From Nocardia nova (GTDB taxonomy: Bacteria; Actinomycetota; Actinomycetes; Mycobacteriales; Mycobacteriaceae): a DNA stretch of 64,000 bases. Below the pieces are notes generated by a model. It made no database searches and had not been told where the DNA came from. It saw only the letters and a list, made by a program, of their open reading frames with translations. Shown one piece after another: positions 9,326-18,244 of the stretch (within the stretch, counting starts at the first letter, position 1; each line of letters begins with the position of its first letter). Position numbers and translations under genes: made by a program. Where the stretch lies: positions 471,336 to 535,335 of the forward strand of contig NZ_PSZE01000001.1 in NCBI RefSeq assembly GCF_002933465.1, written 5' to 3'.

Positions 9326-10792
9326 ATGCATACTGCTGTCTCGACAACTGCCGTTGCCACCGAAACCGTTGCCCCGGAACAGGTTTGCTCGAACCGAGGC
9401 TGCGCCGACACCCTCTCCGGAACCTCCTGCACCTGCTCGACAACTGCCTGTGCCGACAATGCCACGCGCGCCTGCCGCACCGGCGAACCGATCGCCCGCG
9501 TCTCCGGCTGCGATCTGCGAGTTCCGCTGGTGCAGGGCGGTTTTCGCACCTACGCCAACTTCGACTACGCCGCCAGCGCCCCCGCACTGGCCCAAGTCAC
9601 CGACCGGGTGAACGAACTGCTCCCCTACTACGCCAGCGTGCACCGCGGCGCCGGATACGCCTCCCGGATCAGCACCGATTGCTACGAGGCGGCACGGGTT
9701 TCGGTGGCACGGGCGGTGAACTGCGCCGACGACCAGGTCGTGGTGTTCACCCGCAATACCACCGACTCGCTGAATCTGCTGGCCTGCTGCGTTCCCGGTG
9801 ACACCGTGGTGCTCGATATCGAGCACCACGCGAACTTCCTGCCGTGGACGCGCCGCGGCCGCCGGGTGGTCCCCGCCGCCGACACGATCGCGGAGACGCT
9901 GCGCCGGATCGATGGCGAGCTGTGCGCCGAACCCGCTGCGCTGCTTGCGATTACCGGAGCGTCGAACGTGACCGGTGAGGTGCTGCCGCTGGCGGACCTG
10001 ACCGCGCTCGCCCATCGCCACGGCGCCCGCATCCTGGTCGATGCCGCACAACTGGCCCCGCACCGCCGAATCGACCTGCAGGCATTCGCGGAATCCGGCG
10101 GAACCGGCATCGACTACCTGGCCTTCTCCGGCCACAAGCTGTACGCGCCCTTCGGCGCAGGTGTGCTGGTGGGTCGCCGGGACTGGCTGGACGCGGCCCC
10201 GCCGTATCTGGCGGGCGGCGGGGCGGTCACCGCCGTCACCACCGAACAGGCGCACTGGGCGCCCGCACCCCAGCGGCACGAGGCGGGATCACCGAACGTG
10301 CTGGGTGCGGCGGCCGTCGCGGCGGCCTGCGAAACGTTGAGCGCGCTCGACGAGCAGGCCGTGGTCGAGCACGAACACCACCTGATCCGCCGCCTGCGCG
10401 ACGGACTGAAAACCGTTGCGGGCGTGCGGCAATTGCGTATCTTCTCCGACAGCGCCGACAGTGTGGGTATCGTCGCATTCACCGTCGAAGGGCTCGAGCC
10501 CGGACGAGTCGCGGCGTATCTGTCGGCCGAATTCGGGATCGGCGTCCGCGACGGGCGATTCTGCGCTCATCCACTGCTGCACCGGCTGGGCGTCGACGGC
10601 GCGGTGCGCGCGAGCGTCGGCCTGGGCACGTCGGTCGCGGATGTGGATCGCCTGCTCGAGGCTCTGCGTCGATTGGTTCGAGACGGCGCTTCGTGGAACT
10701 ACACGTATGCGGGCGGACAGTGGTCGCCCCTGCCGGAGACCCGGCCGGGTTTGACCGAGGCGGCGCACGGCACGGCGCCGTGCACGATCTGA
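9326..10792 (+). CDS. Cysteine-desulfurase-like class V aminotransferase with Cys-rich N-terminal extension
   Basis: PLP-dependent fold type I enzyme. The PLP lysine is Lys271 in FSGHKLYAPFGAG, and a SufS-type active-site cysteine is Cys413 in RDGRFCAHPLL, so persulfide formation from cysteine (or a related sulfur compound) is plausible. Residues 1–70 form an extension with seven cysteines, including CTCSTTAC and CSNRGC, that is not part of the usual enzyme (whose homology starts near YANFDYAASAPAL). The ATG at 9326 has AAAGGGA upstream. Control by SAM-IV ties it to sulfur or methionine supply. The natural substrate and the job of the Cys-rich part are unknown. Confidence 0.87.
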   Translation: MHTAVSTTAVATETVAPEQVCSNRGCADTLSGTSCTCSTTACADNATRACRTGEPIARVSGCDLRVPLVQGGFRTYANFDYAASAPALAQVTDRVNELLPYYASVHRGAGYASRISTDCYEAARVSVARAVNCADDQVVVFTRNTTDSLNLLACCVPGDTVVLDIEHHANFLPWTRRGRRVVPAADTIAETLRRIDGELCAEPAALLAITGASNVTGEVLPLADLTALAHRHGARILVDAAQLAPHRRIDLQAFAESGGTGIDYLAFSGHKLYAPFGAGVLVGRRDWLDAAPPYLAGGGAVTAVTTEQAHWAPAPQRHEAGSPNVLGAAAVAAACETLSALDEQAVVEHEHHLIRRLRDGLKTVAGVRQLRIFSDSADSVGIVAFTVEGLEPGRVAAYLSAEFGIGVRDGRFCAHPLLHRLGVDGAVRASVGLGTSVADVDRLLEALRRLVRDGASWNYTYAGGQWSPLPETRPGLTEAAHGTAPCTI

Positions 10793-10808
10793 TCCAGCGC
10801 GATCCGAT

Positions 10809-11009
10809 TCACGGCACCAGATAGCGGGCGGCCAATTCCTCGATCAGCGGATCGCCGTCGGGAACGGAATCGATGGCCTCGAGGTCGTTCTCGATCGCGA
10901 GCTGGCGCGGGTCGTCCTGCTCGGGGTCGGGCACGCCGTCCTCGTTCAGTTGGCGCAGCATCTTCTCGCGCACCCGAGCCTTCAGTGAATCAGCGATTTC
11001 CTGGGTCAT
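10809..11009 (-). CDS. Small acidic protein, 66 residues
   Basis: An ATG at 11009 gives MTQEIADSLKARVREKMLR at the N-terminus. The protein is highly acidic (PDPEQDD, IDSVPDGDPLIEE), without membrane segments or known motifs. It lies just after, and convergent with, the desulfurase-like gene. I do not recognise a function. Confidence 0.6.
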   Translation of the reverse strand: MTQEIADSLKARVREKMLRQLNEDGVPDPEQDDPRQLAIENDLEAIDSVPDGDPLIEELAARYLVP

Positions 11010-11026
11010 ACTTCCAGCATGCCCGC

Positions 11027-11488
11027 CTAGACCGGGGCCAACCATGTACCCCAGGGGGTGTTCCGGGCGACGGTGAACACCATGAGCAGCCCGATCAACC
11101 ACCATTGCGCCTGGCCACGAAGGGTGAACGGAAAGGCGGTGTCGGCTCTGCCGTGCCATCGGCCCAGGGCCCACCGCCCCCACCACAATGCGAGAGTGAG
11201 CAGCAGCGGAAGCACGAAGACATTGCTGTGCAGCGCGTCGAGCACCCGGCCTTCGGTGAGATTGTGCACAGCGCGCAATCCGCCGCATCCCGGGCACCAC
11301 CATCCGGTCAGCGCATAGAACGGGCATATTCCGTACGCCCCTTGGTTGTGCGGATCGCGGAAATGCAGCACCGTAGCCGCGGCGACCACCGCACCGGCCG
11401 CCAGCAGCGGCCCGCCCTGTGTACGCCATCCGGTGCGCGGCACCGACCGTTCGCCGGGCAGCTCGCGCGCGATATCCACAGTGTTCAC
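11027..11488 (-). CDS. DUF2752 family membrane protein
   Basis: The block CPFYALTGWWCPGCGGLRA is the DUF2752 hallmark: two cysteine pairs in a P-x-C-P-G-C-G-G-L-R pattern followed by a membrane segment. About three hydrophobic helices are visible. GTG at 11488 is my best start, giving 153 residues; the open frame runs further upstream but there it overlaps the glyoxalase remnant. Function of the family is unknown. Confidence 0.75.
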   Translation of the reverse strand: MNTVDIARELPGERSVPRTGWRTQGGPLLAAGAVVAAATVLHFRDPHNQGAYGICPFYALTGWWCPGCGGLRAVHNLTEGRVLDALHSNVFVLPLLLTLALWWGRWALGRWHGRADTAFPFTLRGQAQWWLIGLLMVFTVARNTPWGTWLAPV

Positions 11489-11543
11489 GGTAATCGGCGG
11501 CACGGGTGAGCCGCCAGCCGTCGCCGCGCCACCGAATTGCGGT

Positions 11544-11814
11544 TCAGGCCGGTTGCGCGAATCGCAGAATGTTGCCGAAGGGGTCGTATGGCGGACGACG
11601 ATCGCCTGGTTTGGCAGATCGCGGTAGGGCTGGGGCTCCCCGATGCCACCGGACCTGGATCCCGTGACAGCGATGAGATCCATCTCGCGCCGAACCGATG
11701 CTCCCAGTCCACGGCGAAACCCAGGAAGTCCGGGTAGAACTCGTACGCGAGGCCGACGTCGTAGATCCGCAATACCGGTATCGGGGCGGCGAATCCGATC
11801 GCGTCGCTGTGCAT
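11544..11814 (-). pseudogene. Broken glyoxalase/VOC-superfamily gene
   Basis: From the ATG at 11814 one frame reads VLRIYDVGLAYEFYPDFLGF and DWEHRFG, the N-terminal part of a VOC-fold glyoxalase-like protein. The C-terminal signature YDPFGNILRF lies in a different frame near 11550–11590. The middle portion is missing. The gene therefore has an internal deletion plus a frameshift, assuming the sequence is correct there. Confidence 0.7.
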
Positions 11815-11832
11815 GGCCCGATCGTCACATAG

Positions 11833-12492
11833 TCACCGAGCACGCGTCGTGACCGGCGCGGTAAGGGTGCCGGCGAGCATGTCGATGACCTGATCCCAGG
11901 CCTCGCGGTCGCCGGCGGCGATCCGGCCTGCTTCGACGGCCCGTTCGTGGTCGGCCAGCAGCGCGAACAGCACCGTGGTGAGACTGCGCAGCCGGCGATG
12001 CCGCAAGCGTGGCGGCAGGTCCGCGAGCGCGCGGTCCAGCCCGGCCACGATCACTCGCACCGAGGTCCGTTCGGCGCTGTCCAGATTGGCCGCGTCCGAT
12101 ACCGCCGGATGGGTGCGGATCTGTTCGAGAAACCTTGCGTAATAAGAACTCTCGTTCCGCGCTCCCAGTTCGAACATGGGGATGACCAGCGCGTCGAGCA
12201 GCGTGTGCACGTCGTCGCCGGTCGCGGCCGGGCGCTGCGCCAGCAACTCCAACCGGCGCACCTCCAGAGTTGCCAGCCGCTGCTGCACCACTGCCTCGAC
12301 GAGTCCGTCGCGCGAGCCGAAGTGATAGGGGATCGCCGAGTTGTTGCGCTGCCCGGCCGCGGCGGCGATATCGCGCAGCGGGACCAGATATCCCCGCTCG
12401 GCGATCAACCGTTCCCCCGCCATCATCAACCGCTCCCGGGCACTCACTGCTTCCACCTTGAGCACGATACGTCCTACCAGCGGATTGAGCAC
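11833..12492 (-). CDS. TetR-family transcriptional regulator
   Basis: The N-terminal helix-turn-helix is clear (MMAGERLIAERG, VPLRDIAAAAGQRNNSAIPYHFGSRDGLVEAVV). The rest is an all-helical ligand domain. The open frame allows a GTG at 12492; GTG codons at 12456 or 12447 (VSARERL) are equally possible. It is divergent from the SDR gene, and a palindrome between them is probably its operator, so it likely represses that oxidoreductase and itself. Confidence 0.92.
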   Translation of the reverse strand: MLNPLVGRIVLKVEAVSARERLMMAGERLIAERGYLVPLRDIAAAAGQRNNSAIPYHFGSRDGLVEAVVQQRLATLEVRRLELLAQRPAATGDDVHTLLDALVIPMFELGARNESSYYARFLEQIRTHPAVSDAANLDSAERTSVRVIVAGLDRALADLPPRLRHRRLRSLTTVLFALLADHERAVEAGRIAAGDREAWDQVIDMLAGTLTAPVTTRAR

Positions 12493-12498
12493 TCGTCC

Positions 12499-12526
12499 TT
12501 GACAGTTAAGAACTAAGTCTTAACAC
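12499..12526 (+). promoter_or_regulatory. Promoter with TetR-type operator for the SDR gene
   Basis: A consensus -35 TTGACA (12499–12504) is followed after 16 nt by a weaker -10 (TAACAC, 12521–12526). Inside the spacer lies an inverted repeat GTTAAGA (12505–12511) / TCTTAAC (12518–12524) with a 6-nt centre. A repressor bound there would block the promoter. Confidence 0.7.
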
Positions 12527-12555
12527 TGCGAGGACACCCACCGAAAGGACTAGCG

Positions 12556-13344
12556 ATGATCCTGGACAAATTCCGACTCGACGGCCGCATCGCCGTCGTC
12601 ACCGGCGCCGGCCGCGGTATCGGCGCCGCCACCGCCCTCGCCCTGGCCGAGGCGGGCGCCGATGTGGCGATCGCCGCGCGCACGCAGTCACAGCTGGACG
12701 CGGTCGCCGAGCAGATCCGCGCGACGGGCCGGCGCGCCCTCGCCGTGGCCTGCGATCTTTCGGATCTCGACGCCGTCACGGCACTGGCCGACGCCGCCGC
12801 CACCGAGTTCGGCCGCATCGACATCGTGGTCAACAACGTCGGCGGCACCATGCCGAACACCTTCCTGACCACCTCACCGGAATTCCTCGAGGAGGCGTTC
12901 CGCTTCAATGTCTCCACCGCGCACGTCCTCACCCGCGCGGCGGTTCCGCACATGCTCGCGGGCGAGGGCGGCTCGGTGGTCAACATCTCCTCGATGATGG
13001 GCCGGGCACCCGGGCGCGGCTTCCTCGCCTACGGCACGGCCAAGGCGGCGCTCGCGCACTGGACCCGGCTGGCCGCCGCGGATCTGTCGCCGCGGATCCG
13101 GGTCAACGGCATCGCGGTCGGATCGGTGCTGACGTCCGCACTCGAGGTCGTGGCACAGAATCCCGAGGTCAAGGCGAAGATGGAGGCCGACACGCCACTG
13201 CATCGGCTGGGCGATCCGACCGATATCGCGGCCGGCATCGTCTACCTCTGCTCGCCCGCGGGCAGCTATCTCACCGGCAAGATTCTGGAGATCGACGGCG
13301 GTATCGCCGCACCCAACCTGGAACTCGGTCTGCCCGATTTGTGA
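12556..13344 (+). CDS. Short-chain dehydrogenase/reductase
   Basis: Classical SDR of 262 residues: cofactor motif TGAGRGIG (residues 16–23), NNVGG, and the catalytic pair Tyr159 and Lys163 in [10 protein letters not shown], with an upstream SSMMG serine. The C-terminus [12 protein letters not shown] is typical. A ribosome site AAAGGAC precedes the ATG. Substrate unknown; probably induced by the ligand of the divergent TetR regulator. Confidence 0.93.
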   Translation: MILDKFRLDGRIAVVTGAGRGIGAATALALAEAGADVAIAARTQSQLDAVAEQIRATGRRALAVACDLSDLDAVTALADAAATEFGRIDIVVNNVGGTMPNTFLTTSPEFLEEAFRFNVSTAHVLTRAAVPHMLAGEGGSVVNISSMMGRAPGRGFLAYGTAKAALAHWTRLAAADLSPRIRVNGIAVGSVLTSALEVVAQNPEVKAKMEADTPLHRLGDPTDIAAGIVYLCSPAGSYLTGKILEIDGGIAAPNLELGLPDL

Positions 13345-13516
13345 TAACAACGCGGATTCTTCCGTACCATCCGCGCGCTCGGCAGGTCACAATGATCAAC
13401 TATGCACTGTGATCGATCCCCCATCGGTCGCCTACGGTGCCGTCCCAGCTTGTCGACGAATGTGCCCGCCGCCCGGCCCAGCCGGACAGCGGGCCGGGTA
13501 GAGAGGTCGGACGCAT

Positions 13517-14032
13517 ATGAACTGCACGAGCATCACCCGATGGACGATCCGAGCGGCGGCCGCGACGGCGATCGCGACCGCCGGATTTGCTGTCACGGTG
13601 CCCGCGGGCGCCGACCCGGTGTGGCCCGGCGGCCCCGACATCCCCGGCATTCCGCAACTCGTACCCTCCCCGCCCGGCCAGATCTCGGCTCCCTGTTCGG
13701 CCGCGGCGCGCGCGTGCCTGCGGCTGTCGACCAACGAGGGCTGGCTGATGGACAACGGTCGCGTGGTCTACGGCCCGACCCCCATCTCGCACGGGCGGCC
13801 CGGGTATGAGACACCGCCCGGCACCTTCCACGTCGCGTTCAAGGAGCCGTATCACTGGAGCACCATGCACAACGCCGAAATGCGTTGGGCCGTCTTCTTC
13901 AACGGCGATATCGCCACCCACATCGGACCGATCGAGGAGCAGTCCCACGGCTGCATCCGAATGACGCCCGAAGGCGCCAAGGCCTTCTACGACTACGTCA
14001 ATCCGGGCGACGTCTTCGAAGTCGTGCCGTGA
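13517..14032 (+). CDS. L,D-transpeptidase (YkuD domain), secreted
   Basis: A signal peptide (residues 1–33, ending near AGA) leads to a YkuD domain. The catalytic motif is IEEQSHGCIRM with Cys146 as nucleophile, and HIGPIEEQSHG supplies the histidine. At 171 residues it is much shorter than the Ldt enzymes that carry immunoglobulin-like domains. It probably makes or edits 3-3 peptidoglycan cross-links or works on a related envelope substrate. Confidence 0.9.
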   Translation: MNCTSITRWTIRAAAATAIATAGFAVTVPAGADPVWPGGPDIPGIPQLVPSPPGQISAPCSAAARACLRLSTNEGWLMDNGRVVYGPTPISHGRPGYETPPGTFHVAFKEPYHWSTMHNAEMRWAVFFNGDIATHIGPIEEQSHGCIRMTPEGAKAFYDYVNPGDVFEVVP

Positions 14033-14037
14033 CCATA

Positions 14038-14066
14038 CGCGCCGGCCCGGACTCCGGGTCGGCGCG
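14038..14066. terminator. Bidirectional terminator hairpin
   Basis: Arms CGCGCCGGCCCGG (14038–14050) and CCGGGTCGGCGCG (14054–14066) pair with one G-U and leave a 3-nt loop. It sits between the convergent L,D-transpeptidase and YrdB-like genes. Confidence 0.7.
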
Positions 14067-14411
14067 CTACGAATTCAGGTGGCCCAGCTTGATCGCCAGC
14101 AGATTCGCGATCACGATGCCCGCGAAAACGAGCGCGGCCACCCGGTGCCCCAGTCCCCACAGCGCGGCCGCGGCGCCTCCGAACACCACGACCTTGGTGA
14201 TCACCGCGAGCAGCGGAATATCGAAACTCGCCTTCGGCGCCGCGAACATTCCCCACACCACCGCGGCGGCCAGCGGGATGCCCAGCACCAGAACGACTTT
14301 CACAACGGTGTTGTCGCCGACGCGCCAGCCCCACAGTCCCAGCACCACCAGCGCGCCCACCTCCGCGGCGAACGCGACGGTCAGATTGGCCCACTTCCAC
14401 AGTTCCTGCAT
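14067..14411 (-). CDS. YrdB/DUF2568-family small membrane protein
   Basis: 114 residues with four hydrophobic helices. The pattern NLTVAFAAEVGALVVLGLWG, then LGIPLAAAVVWGMFAAPKA, is the YrdB (DUF2568) signature. The function of the family is not established. An inverted repeat lies about 20 bp before the start, suggesting repressor control. Confidence 0.85.
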   Translation of the reverse strand: MQELWKWANLTVAFAAEVGALVVLGLWGWRVGDNTVVKVVLVLGIPLAAAVVWGMFAAPKASFDIPLLAVITKVVVFGGAAAALWGLGHRVAALVFAGIVIANLLAIKLGHLNS

Positions 14412-14430
14412 GACTGCCCTCTCACGGTCT

Positions 14431-14445
14431 GAGAGCAGTGCTCTC
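14431..14445. promoter_or_regulatory. Inverted repeat upstream of the YrdB-like gene
   Basis: GAGAGC (14431–14436) and GCTCTC (14440–14445) are separated by 3 nt, 20 bp before the start codon. It looks like a repressor operator; no adjacent regulator gene is identified as its partner. Confidence 0.45.
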
Positions 14446-14691
14446 TAATACGAGCAGTGTGCGCTAGAGCAGGGGCGTTGTCAACCGTTGCGGACTACCG
14501 TGCGCGACGGCACGGGAAGAGCAGGCCCGGCGGGGAGAGCTCGGCTCGCATGATCGGCCGGGCAGGATTCGACCCAACCCACGAGCGACCGGCAGTTACC
14601 GCGGCGGCGCGCCGAAATCGACAGGCGCGCAGACAAGGAAGCCGGCGAACACACCGAAAGGTCCACCGAACGTCCTGCCGAGAAGACGTCC

Positions 14692-15054
14692 TCAGCCTGC
14701 CGTTCGCGGCCGATCGGACAGGCCGAGGCGCAGATGCTCGCTGTGATACACCGCCTCGTCGAGCAGCTGTGCGACGTGCGTGTCGTAGAGGCTGTAGACG
14801 ATGCTGCGCCCGGCGCGGGTTCCGGTCACGAGTCCGAGGTTGCGCAGCAGACGCAGCTGATGAGAGACCGCGGACTGCTCCATCCCCACCGCCTCGGCGA
14901 GCTCGGAGACGGGCCGCGGCCCCTGGCGCAGTTCACTGAGGATCAGCAGCCGGCTCGGCGTGGCCAGGGCTTGCAGGGTGGTCGCCACATGCGCGGCGGA
15001 CTCACTGTCCAGCCGGGCAATCGGCCGATCGCGGCCCTCGACGCCATGTCCCAT
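14692..15054 (-). CDS. ArsR/SmtB-family metal-sensing repressor
   Basis: ATG at 15054 (MGHGVEGRDRP) gives 120 residues. The winged-helix core is clear (LATPSRLLILSELRQGPRPVSELAEAVGMEQSAVSHQLRLLRNLGLV), and the C-terminal DTHVAQLLDEAVYHSEH supplies Asp/His candidates for an alpha5-type metal site as in NmtR. It is divergent from a P1B-4 metal ATPase and should repress it until metal binds. Longer frames upstream are not needed. Confidence 0.92.
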   Translation of the reverse strand: MGHGVEGRDRPIARLDSESAAHVATTLQALATPSRLLILSELRQGPRPVSELAEAVGMEQSAVSHQLRLLRNLGLVTGTRAGRSIVYSLYDTHVAQLLDEAVYHSEHLRLGLSDRPRTAG

Positions 15055-15081
15055 AACCGTGCAGTTTAGCCGACCAGGTAT

Positions 15082-15101
15082 ACATGAAGACCTCTTCACG
15101 T
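15082..15101. promoter_or_regulatory. Likely ArsR-type operator
   Basis: TGAAGA (15085–15090) and TCTTCA (15093–15098) form a perfect inverted repeat with a 2-nt centre, extended imperfectly on both sides. It lies between the divergent ArsR and metal-ATPase genes, where an SmtB-family repressor would bind. Confidence 0.65.
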
Positions 15102-15148
15102 GTTCTGTTATTCTCGGGTTGTCCGCTCCCGATCCTCGGAGGTTTCTC

Positions 15149-17107
15149 GTGTCCGCACCGGCCGCCACGCGTCCCGCCGCGCTCACGGCGATACCCGCGC
15201 GGCGGACGCGACTGTTCGCGCTTCCCGAAATCCGTTGGGCCGCAGCGGCTCTCCTGCTCTTCGCGGCCGGCTCGGTGGCACGGATCCTGCACGCGCCCGT
15301 CGAGGTGTGGTGGTCGCTCTATCTGGCCTGCTACCTCACCGGCGGCTGGGAACCCGCCCTGGCCGGGGTGCGCGCCCTGCGCGAACGGACGCTGGACGTC
15401 GATCTGCTGATGGTGGTGGCCGCGATCGGCGCCGCCGCGATCGGGCAGATCACCGACGGCGCGCTGCTGATCGTCATCTTCGCCACCTCGGGCGCACTGG
15501 AGGCGTTCGCGACCGCGCGAACCGAGGATTCGGTGCGCGGACTGCTCGATCTGGCACCCGACACCGCCACCCGAATCGACGACGGTGTCGAAACAACCGT
15601 CAGAGCAGCGGATCTCGCGGTCGGTGATGTCATTCTGGTCCGCCCGGGCGATCGCATCGCGGCCGACGGCACGGTCGTCGCGGGAGCGAGCGAAGTCGAC
15701 CAGGCAACCATTACTGGTGAGCCCATGCCGGTGGACAAATCGCCCGGTGACGAAGTGTTCGCCGGAACCTCGAACGGCACCGGTGTCCTGCGGGTACGGG
15801 TCGGTCGCCGCGCCGAGGACTCCGTCGTGGCCCGGATCGCCGCCCTGGTCGAACAGGCCGGCCGGACCAAGGCCCGGGCGCAACTGTTCATCGAGAAGAT
15901 CGAGCAGCGTTATTCGGTGGGCATGGTCGCGGTGACACTCGCGGTCTTCGTCGTGCCACTGTTCTTCGGTGTGGCGCTGCGGGATTCGCTGCTTCGCGCC
16001 ATGACGTTCATGATCGTCGCCTCACCGTGCGCGGTGGTGTTGTCCACCATGCCGCCTCTGCTCGCCGCGATCGCCAATGCCGGCCGGCACGGCGTCCTGG
16101 TGAAATCGGCGGTCGTGATGGAACGACTGGGCAGCACCACCCGTGTGGCCTTCGACAAGACCGGCACACTCACCCGCGGCGTCCCGGAACTCACCGACAT
16201 CCGTGTGCTGCCCGATTGCCCGGGCACGGAGCCGGAGGTCCTGCGCTGGGCCGCGGGTGCGGAATATTCCAGCGAGCACCCGCTGGCCACCGCGGTCGTC
16301 CGAGCCGGTCGCGAGCGCGGACTCACGCTGCCCCCCGTCGACGCCTTCAGCGCGCAGCCCGGACGCGGCGTCACCGCCACTGTGGACGGTCACCGCATCG
16401 AGGTGGGATCGCCTGTCGCGCTTCTGGATTCGGCCGATACGGCCGCCGCGGCCGTGGTAGCGGAGATACAGGATGCGGGGCATACAGCGGTGATCGTGCG
16501 GCGCGAGCGCCGAGCCATCGCGATTCTCGGCATCGCCGATCAGACGCGCCCCGAAGCGGCCGATTCCGTTGCCGCGCTCACCGAAATCACCGGGGCCACA
16601 CCGGTTCTGCTCACCGGCGACAATCTCGCCGCGGCCCGGAAGCTGGGCGCCCGTCTCGGACTGACCGACGTCCGGGCCGACCTGCTGCCGGAAGATAAGG
16701 TTGCCGCGATCACGGAACTGGAAGCCGCGGGCGACCGCGTCACCGCGGTGGGCGACGGTATCAACGACGCACCCGCGCTCGCCGCCGCCCACACCGGAAT
16801 CGCCATGGGCGGCAACGGGTCCGACCTCACCCTGCATACGGCCGACGCGGTCGTCATCCGCGACGACTTGACCACCGTGCCTGCGGTGATCGCTCTGTCC
16901 CGTCGCGCGCGCCGCACCGTGGTCGCCAACCTGATCATCGCCGCGACCTTCATCGCCGCCTTGATCACCTGGGATCTCGTCGGCCACCTTCCACTACCGC
17001 TGGGCGTGGCCGGTCACGAGGGCTCCACGGTCATTGTCGGACTCAACGGACTGCGCCTGCTGCGCGGCCGCGCCTGGGAGAGCGGGACGGCAAACCGGGA
17101 CGATTGA
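15149..17107 (+). CDS. P1B-4-type heavy-metal efflux ATPase (CtpD-like)
   Basis: The GTG at 15149 has GGAGG six bases upstream and gives 652 residues. Motifs: SPC (residues 292–294, VASPCAVVLS) in place of CPC, phosphorylation site DKTGT (Asp336), HP motif in SSEHPLATAV, GDGINDAPAL, and HEGST (His623) near the C-terminus. SPC plus HEGxT marks the P1B-4 subgroup, which exports Co2+, Ni2+ or Fe2+ in characterised members such as mycobacterial CtpD. There is no N-terminal metal-binding domain, as usual for the subgroup. The divergent ArsR protein is its likely regulator. Confidence 0.9.
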   Translation: MSAPAATRPAALTAIPARRTRLFALPEIRWAAAALLLFAAGSVARILHAPVEVWWSLYLACYLTGGWEPALAGVRALRERTLDVDLLMVVAAIGAAAIGQITDGALLIVIFATSGALEAFATARTEDSVRGLLDLAPDTATRIDDGVETTVRAADLAVGDVILVRPGDRIAADGTVVAGASEVDQATITGEPMPVDKSPGDEVFAGTSNGTGVLRVRVGRRAEDSVVARIAALVEQAGRTKARAQLFIEKIEQRYSVGMVAVTLAVFVVPLFFGVALRDSLLRAMTFMIVASPCAVVLSTMPPLLAAIANAGRHGVLVKSAVVMERLGSTTRVAFDKTGTLTRGVPELTDIRVLPDCPGTEPEVLRWAAGAEYSSEHPLATAVVRAGRERGLTLPPVDAFSAQPGRGVTATVDGHRIEVGSPVALLDSADTAAAAVVAEIQDAGHTAVIVRRERRAIAILGIADQTRPEAADSVAALTEITGATPVLLTGDNLAAARKLGARLGLTDVRADLLPEDKVAAITELEAAGDRVTAVGDGINDAPALAAAHTGIAMGGNGSDLTLHTADAVVIRDDLTTVPAVIALSRRARRTVVANLIIAATFIAALITWDLVGHLPLPLGVAGHEGSTVIVGLNGLRLLRGRAWESGTANRDD

Positions 17108-17280
17108 CGGCTGTGCCCGGCCGAAGGCCGATCAGCCGATCGCGCCACCCGCTGAAGGGGAGAGGTGCATACTGGTCGAGCGCGCATGGTGCGGCGGCGG
17201 GGTCGAACCCACCGCCGGGGTAACTCGTTTCAGAGGCAGAACGTCAGAACGTTTCCCGAAACCGACCACCAGAGGTCACC

Positions 17281-18138
17281 ATGACCGATCTGTCACCGTT
17301 CTACGCCGACGTGCAGGCCCACTACGACCTGTCCGACGATTTCTTCGCGCTCTTTCTGGATCCCACGCGTACCTACAGTTGCGCGTATTTCCGCGAACCG
17401 GACCTCACTCTGGAACAGGCACAGCTCGCCAAGATCGACCTGTCGCTCGGCAAATGCGACCTGCATCCGGGTATGACGCTGCTCGACATCGGCTGTGGCT
17501 GGGGCTCGACGATGTTGCGCGCCGTGGAGAAATATGGCGTGCGTGTGATCGGCCTGACGCTGAGCCGCAACCAGTTCGAACACGTGCGCGACCTGCTGGA
17601 CGGCTTGCCGCCCGGCACGGGGGAGGTATACCTGCGCGGCTGGGAGGAATTCGACCAGCCGGTCGACCGGATCGTCTCGATCGGAGCCTTCGAACACTTC
17701 CGGCGCGAACGTTACGACGCGTTCTTCGACCGCTGCCACCACCTGCTGCCCCCGGACGGTCGCATGATGCTGCACACCATCATCGGCTTCCACCGCCACC
17801 AATTGCGTGAGATGGGCATCCCCATCACCCACGAATACCTGGCGTTCAGCAAGTTCGTCCTCGACGAGATCTTCCCCGGCGGTCAACTCCCGCAGCCGCA
17901 GTGGATCGGCGAATACGCCGGACGGGCCGGCTTCACCCTGCACGCCGTCCAATCCCTGCAGCCGCACTACGCCCACACCCTCGACCTCTGGGCCCAGGCC
18001 CTCCGCGACCACCGCTCCGAAGCCGTCGCCTTGACCTCCCCCACCGTCTACGACCGCTACATCCGCTACCTCACCGGCTGCGCGGACCTGTTCCGCGACG
18101 GCTACATCGACGTCCGCCAGCACGTCCTGCTGTCCTGA
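17281..18138 (+). CDS. Cyclopropane-fatty-acid/mycolic-acid-type SAM methyltransferase
   Basis: 285 residues, matching mycobacterial CmaA/MmaA enzymes. The N-terminus (VQAHYDLSDDFFALFLDPT, TYSCAYF) is the family signature, followed by SAM-binding LDIGCGWGS and the IGAFEHF block. These enzymes modify double bonds of long meromycolic chains or fatty acids. Which modification is made cannot be read from the sequence. Confidence 0.92.
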   Translation: MTDLSPFYADVQAHYDLSDDFFALFLDPTRTYSCAYFREPDLTLEQAQLAKIDLSLGKCDLHPGMTLLDIGCGWGSTMLRAVEKYGVRVIGLTLSRNQFEHVRDLLDGLPPGTGEVYLRGWEEFDQPVDRIVSIGAFEHFRRERYDAFFDRCHHLLPPDGRMMLHTIIGFHRHQLREMGIPITHEYLAFSKFVLDEIFPGGQLPQPQWIGEYAGRAGFTLHAVQSLQPHYAHTLDLWAQALRDHRSEAVALTSPTVYDRYIRYLTGCADLFRDGYIDVRQHVLLS

Positions 18139-18170
18139 CGAACCCGCCGCCGAACACACCAGATGCGAAA

Positions 18171-18198
18171 CCGCCCCGGAAATCGTCTTCCGGGGCGG
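18171..18198 (+). terminator. Terminator after the methyltransferase gene
   Basis: Perfect 11-bp arms CCGCCCCGGAA and TTCCGGGGCGG with a 6-nt loop, 32 bp after the stop codon. Confidence 0.8.
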
Positions 18199-18244
18199 TC
18201 ACGTGCACACCGCTGCCGCGCGTAGTTCGCGGCGGCCGAGCGCG

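Noticed and set aside
9326..9540. Cys-rich leader peptide separate from the enzyme
   Set aside because: The frame runs on without a stop into the enzyme and has a ribosome site at 9326; a separate peptide would need its own stop codon.
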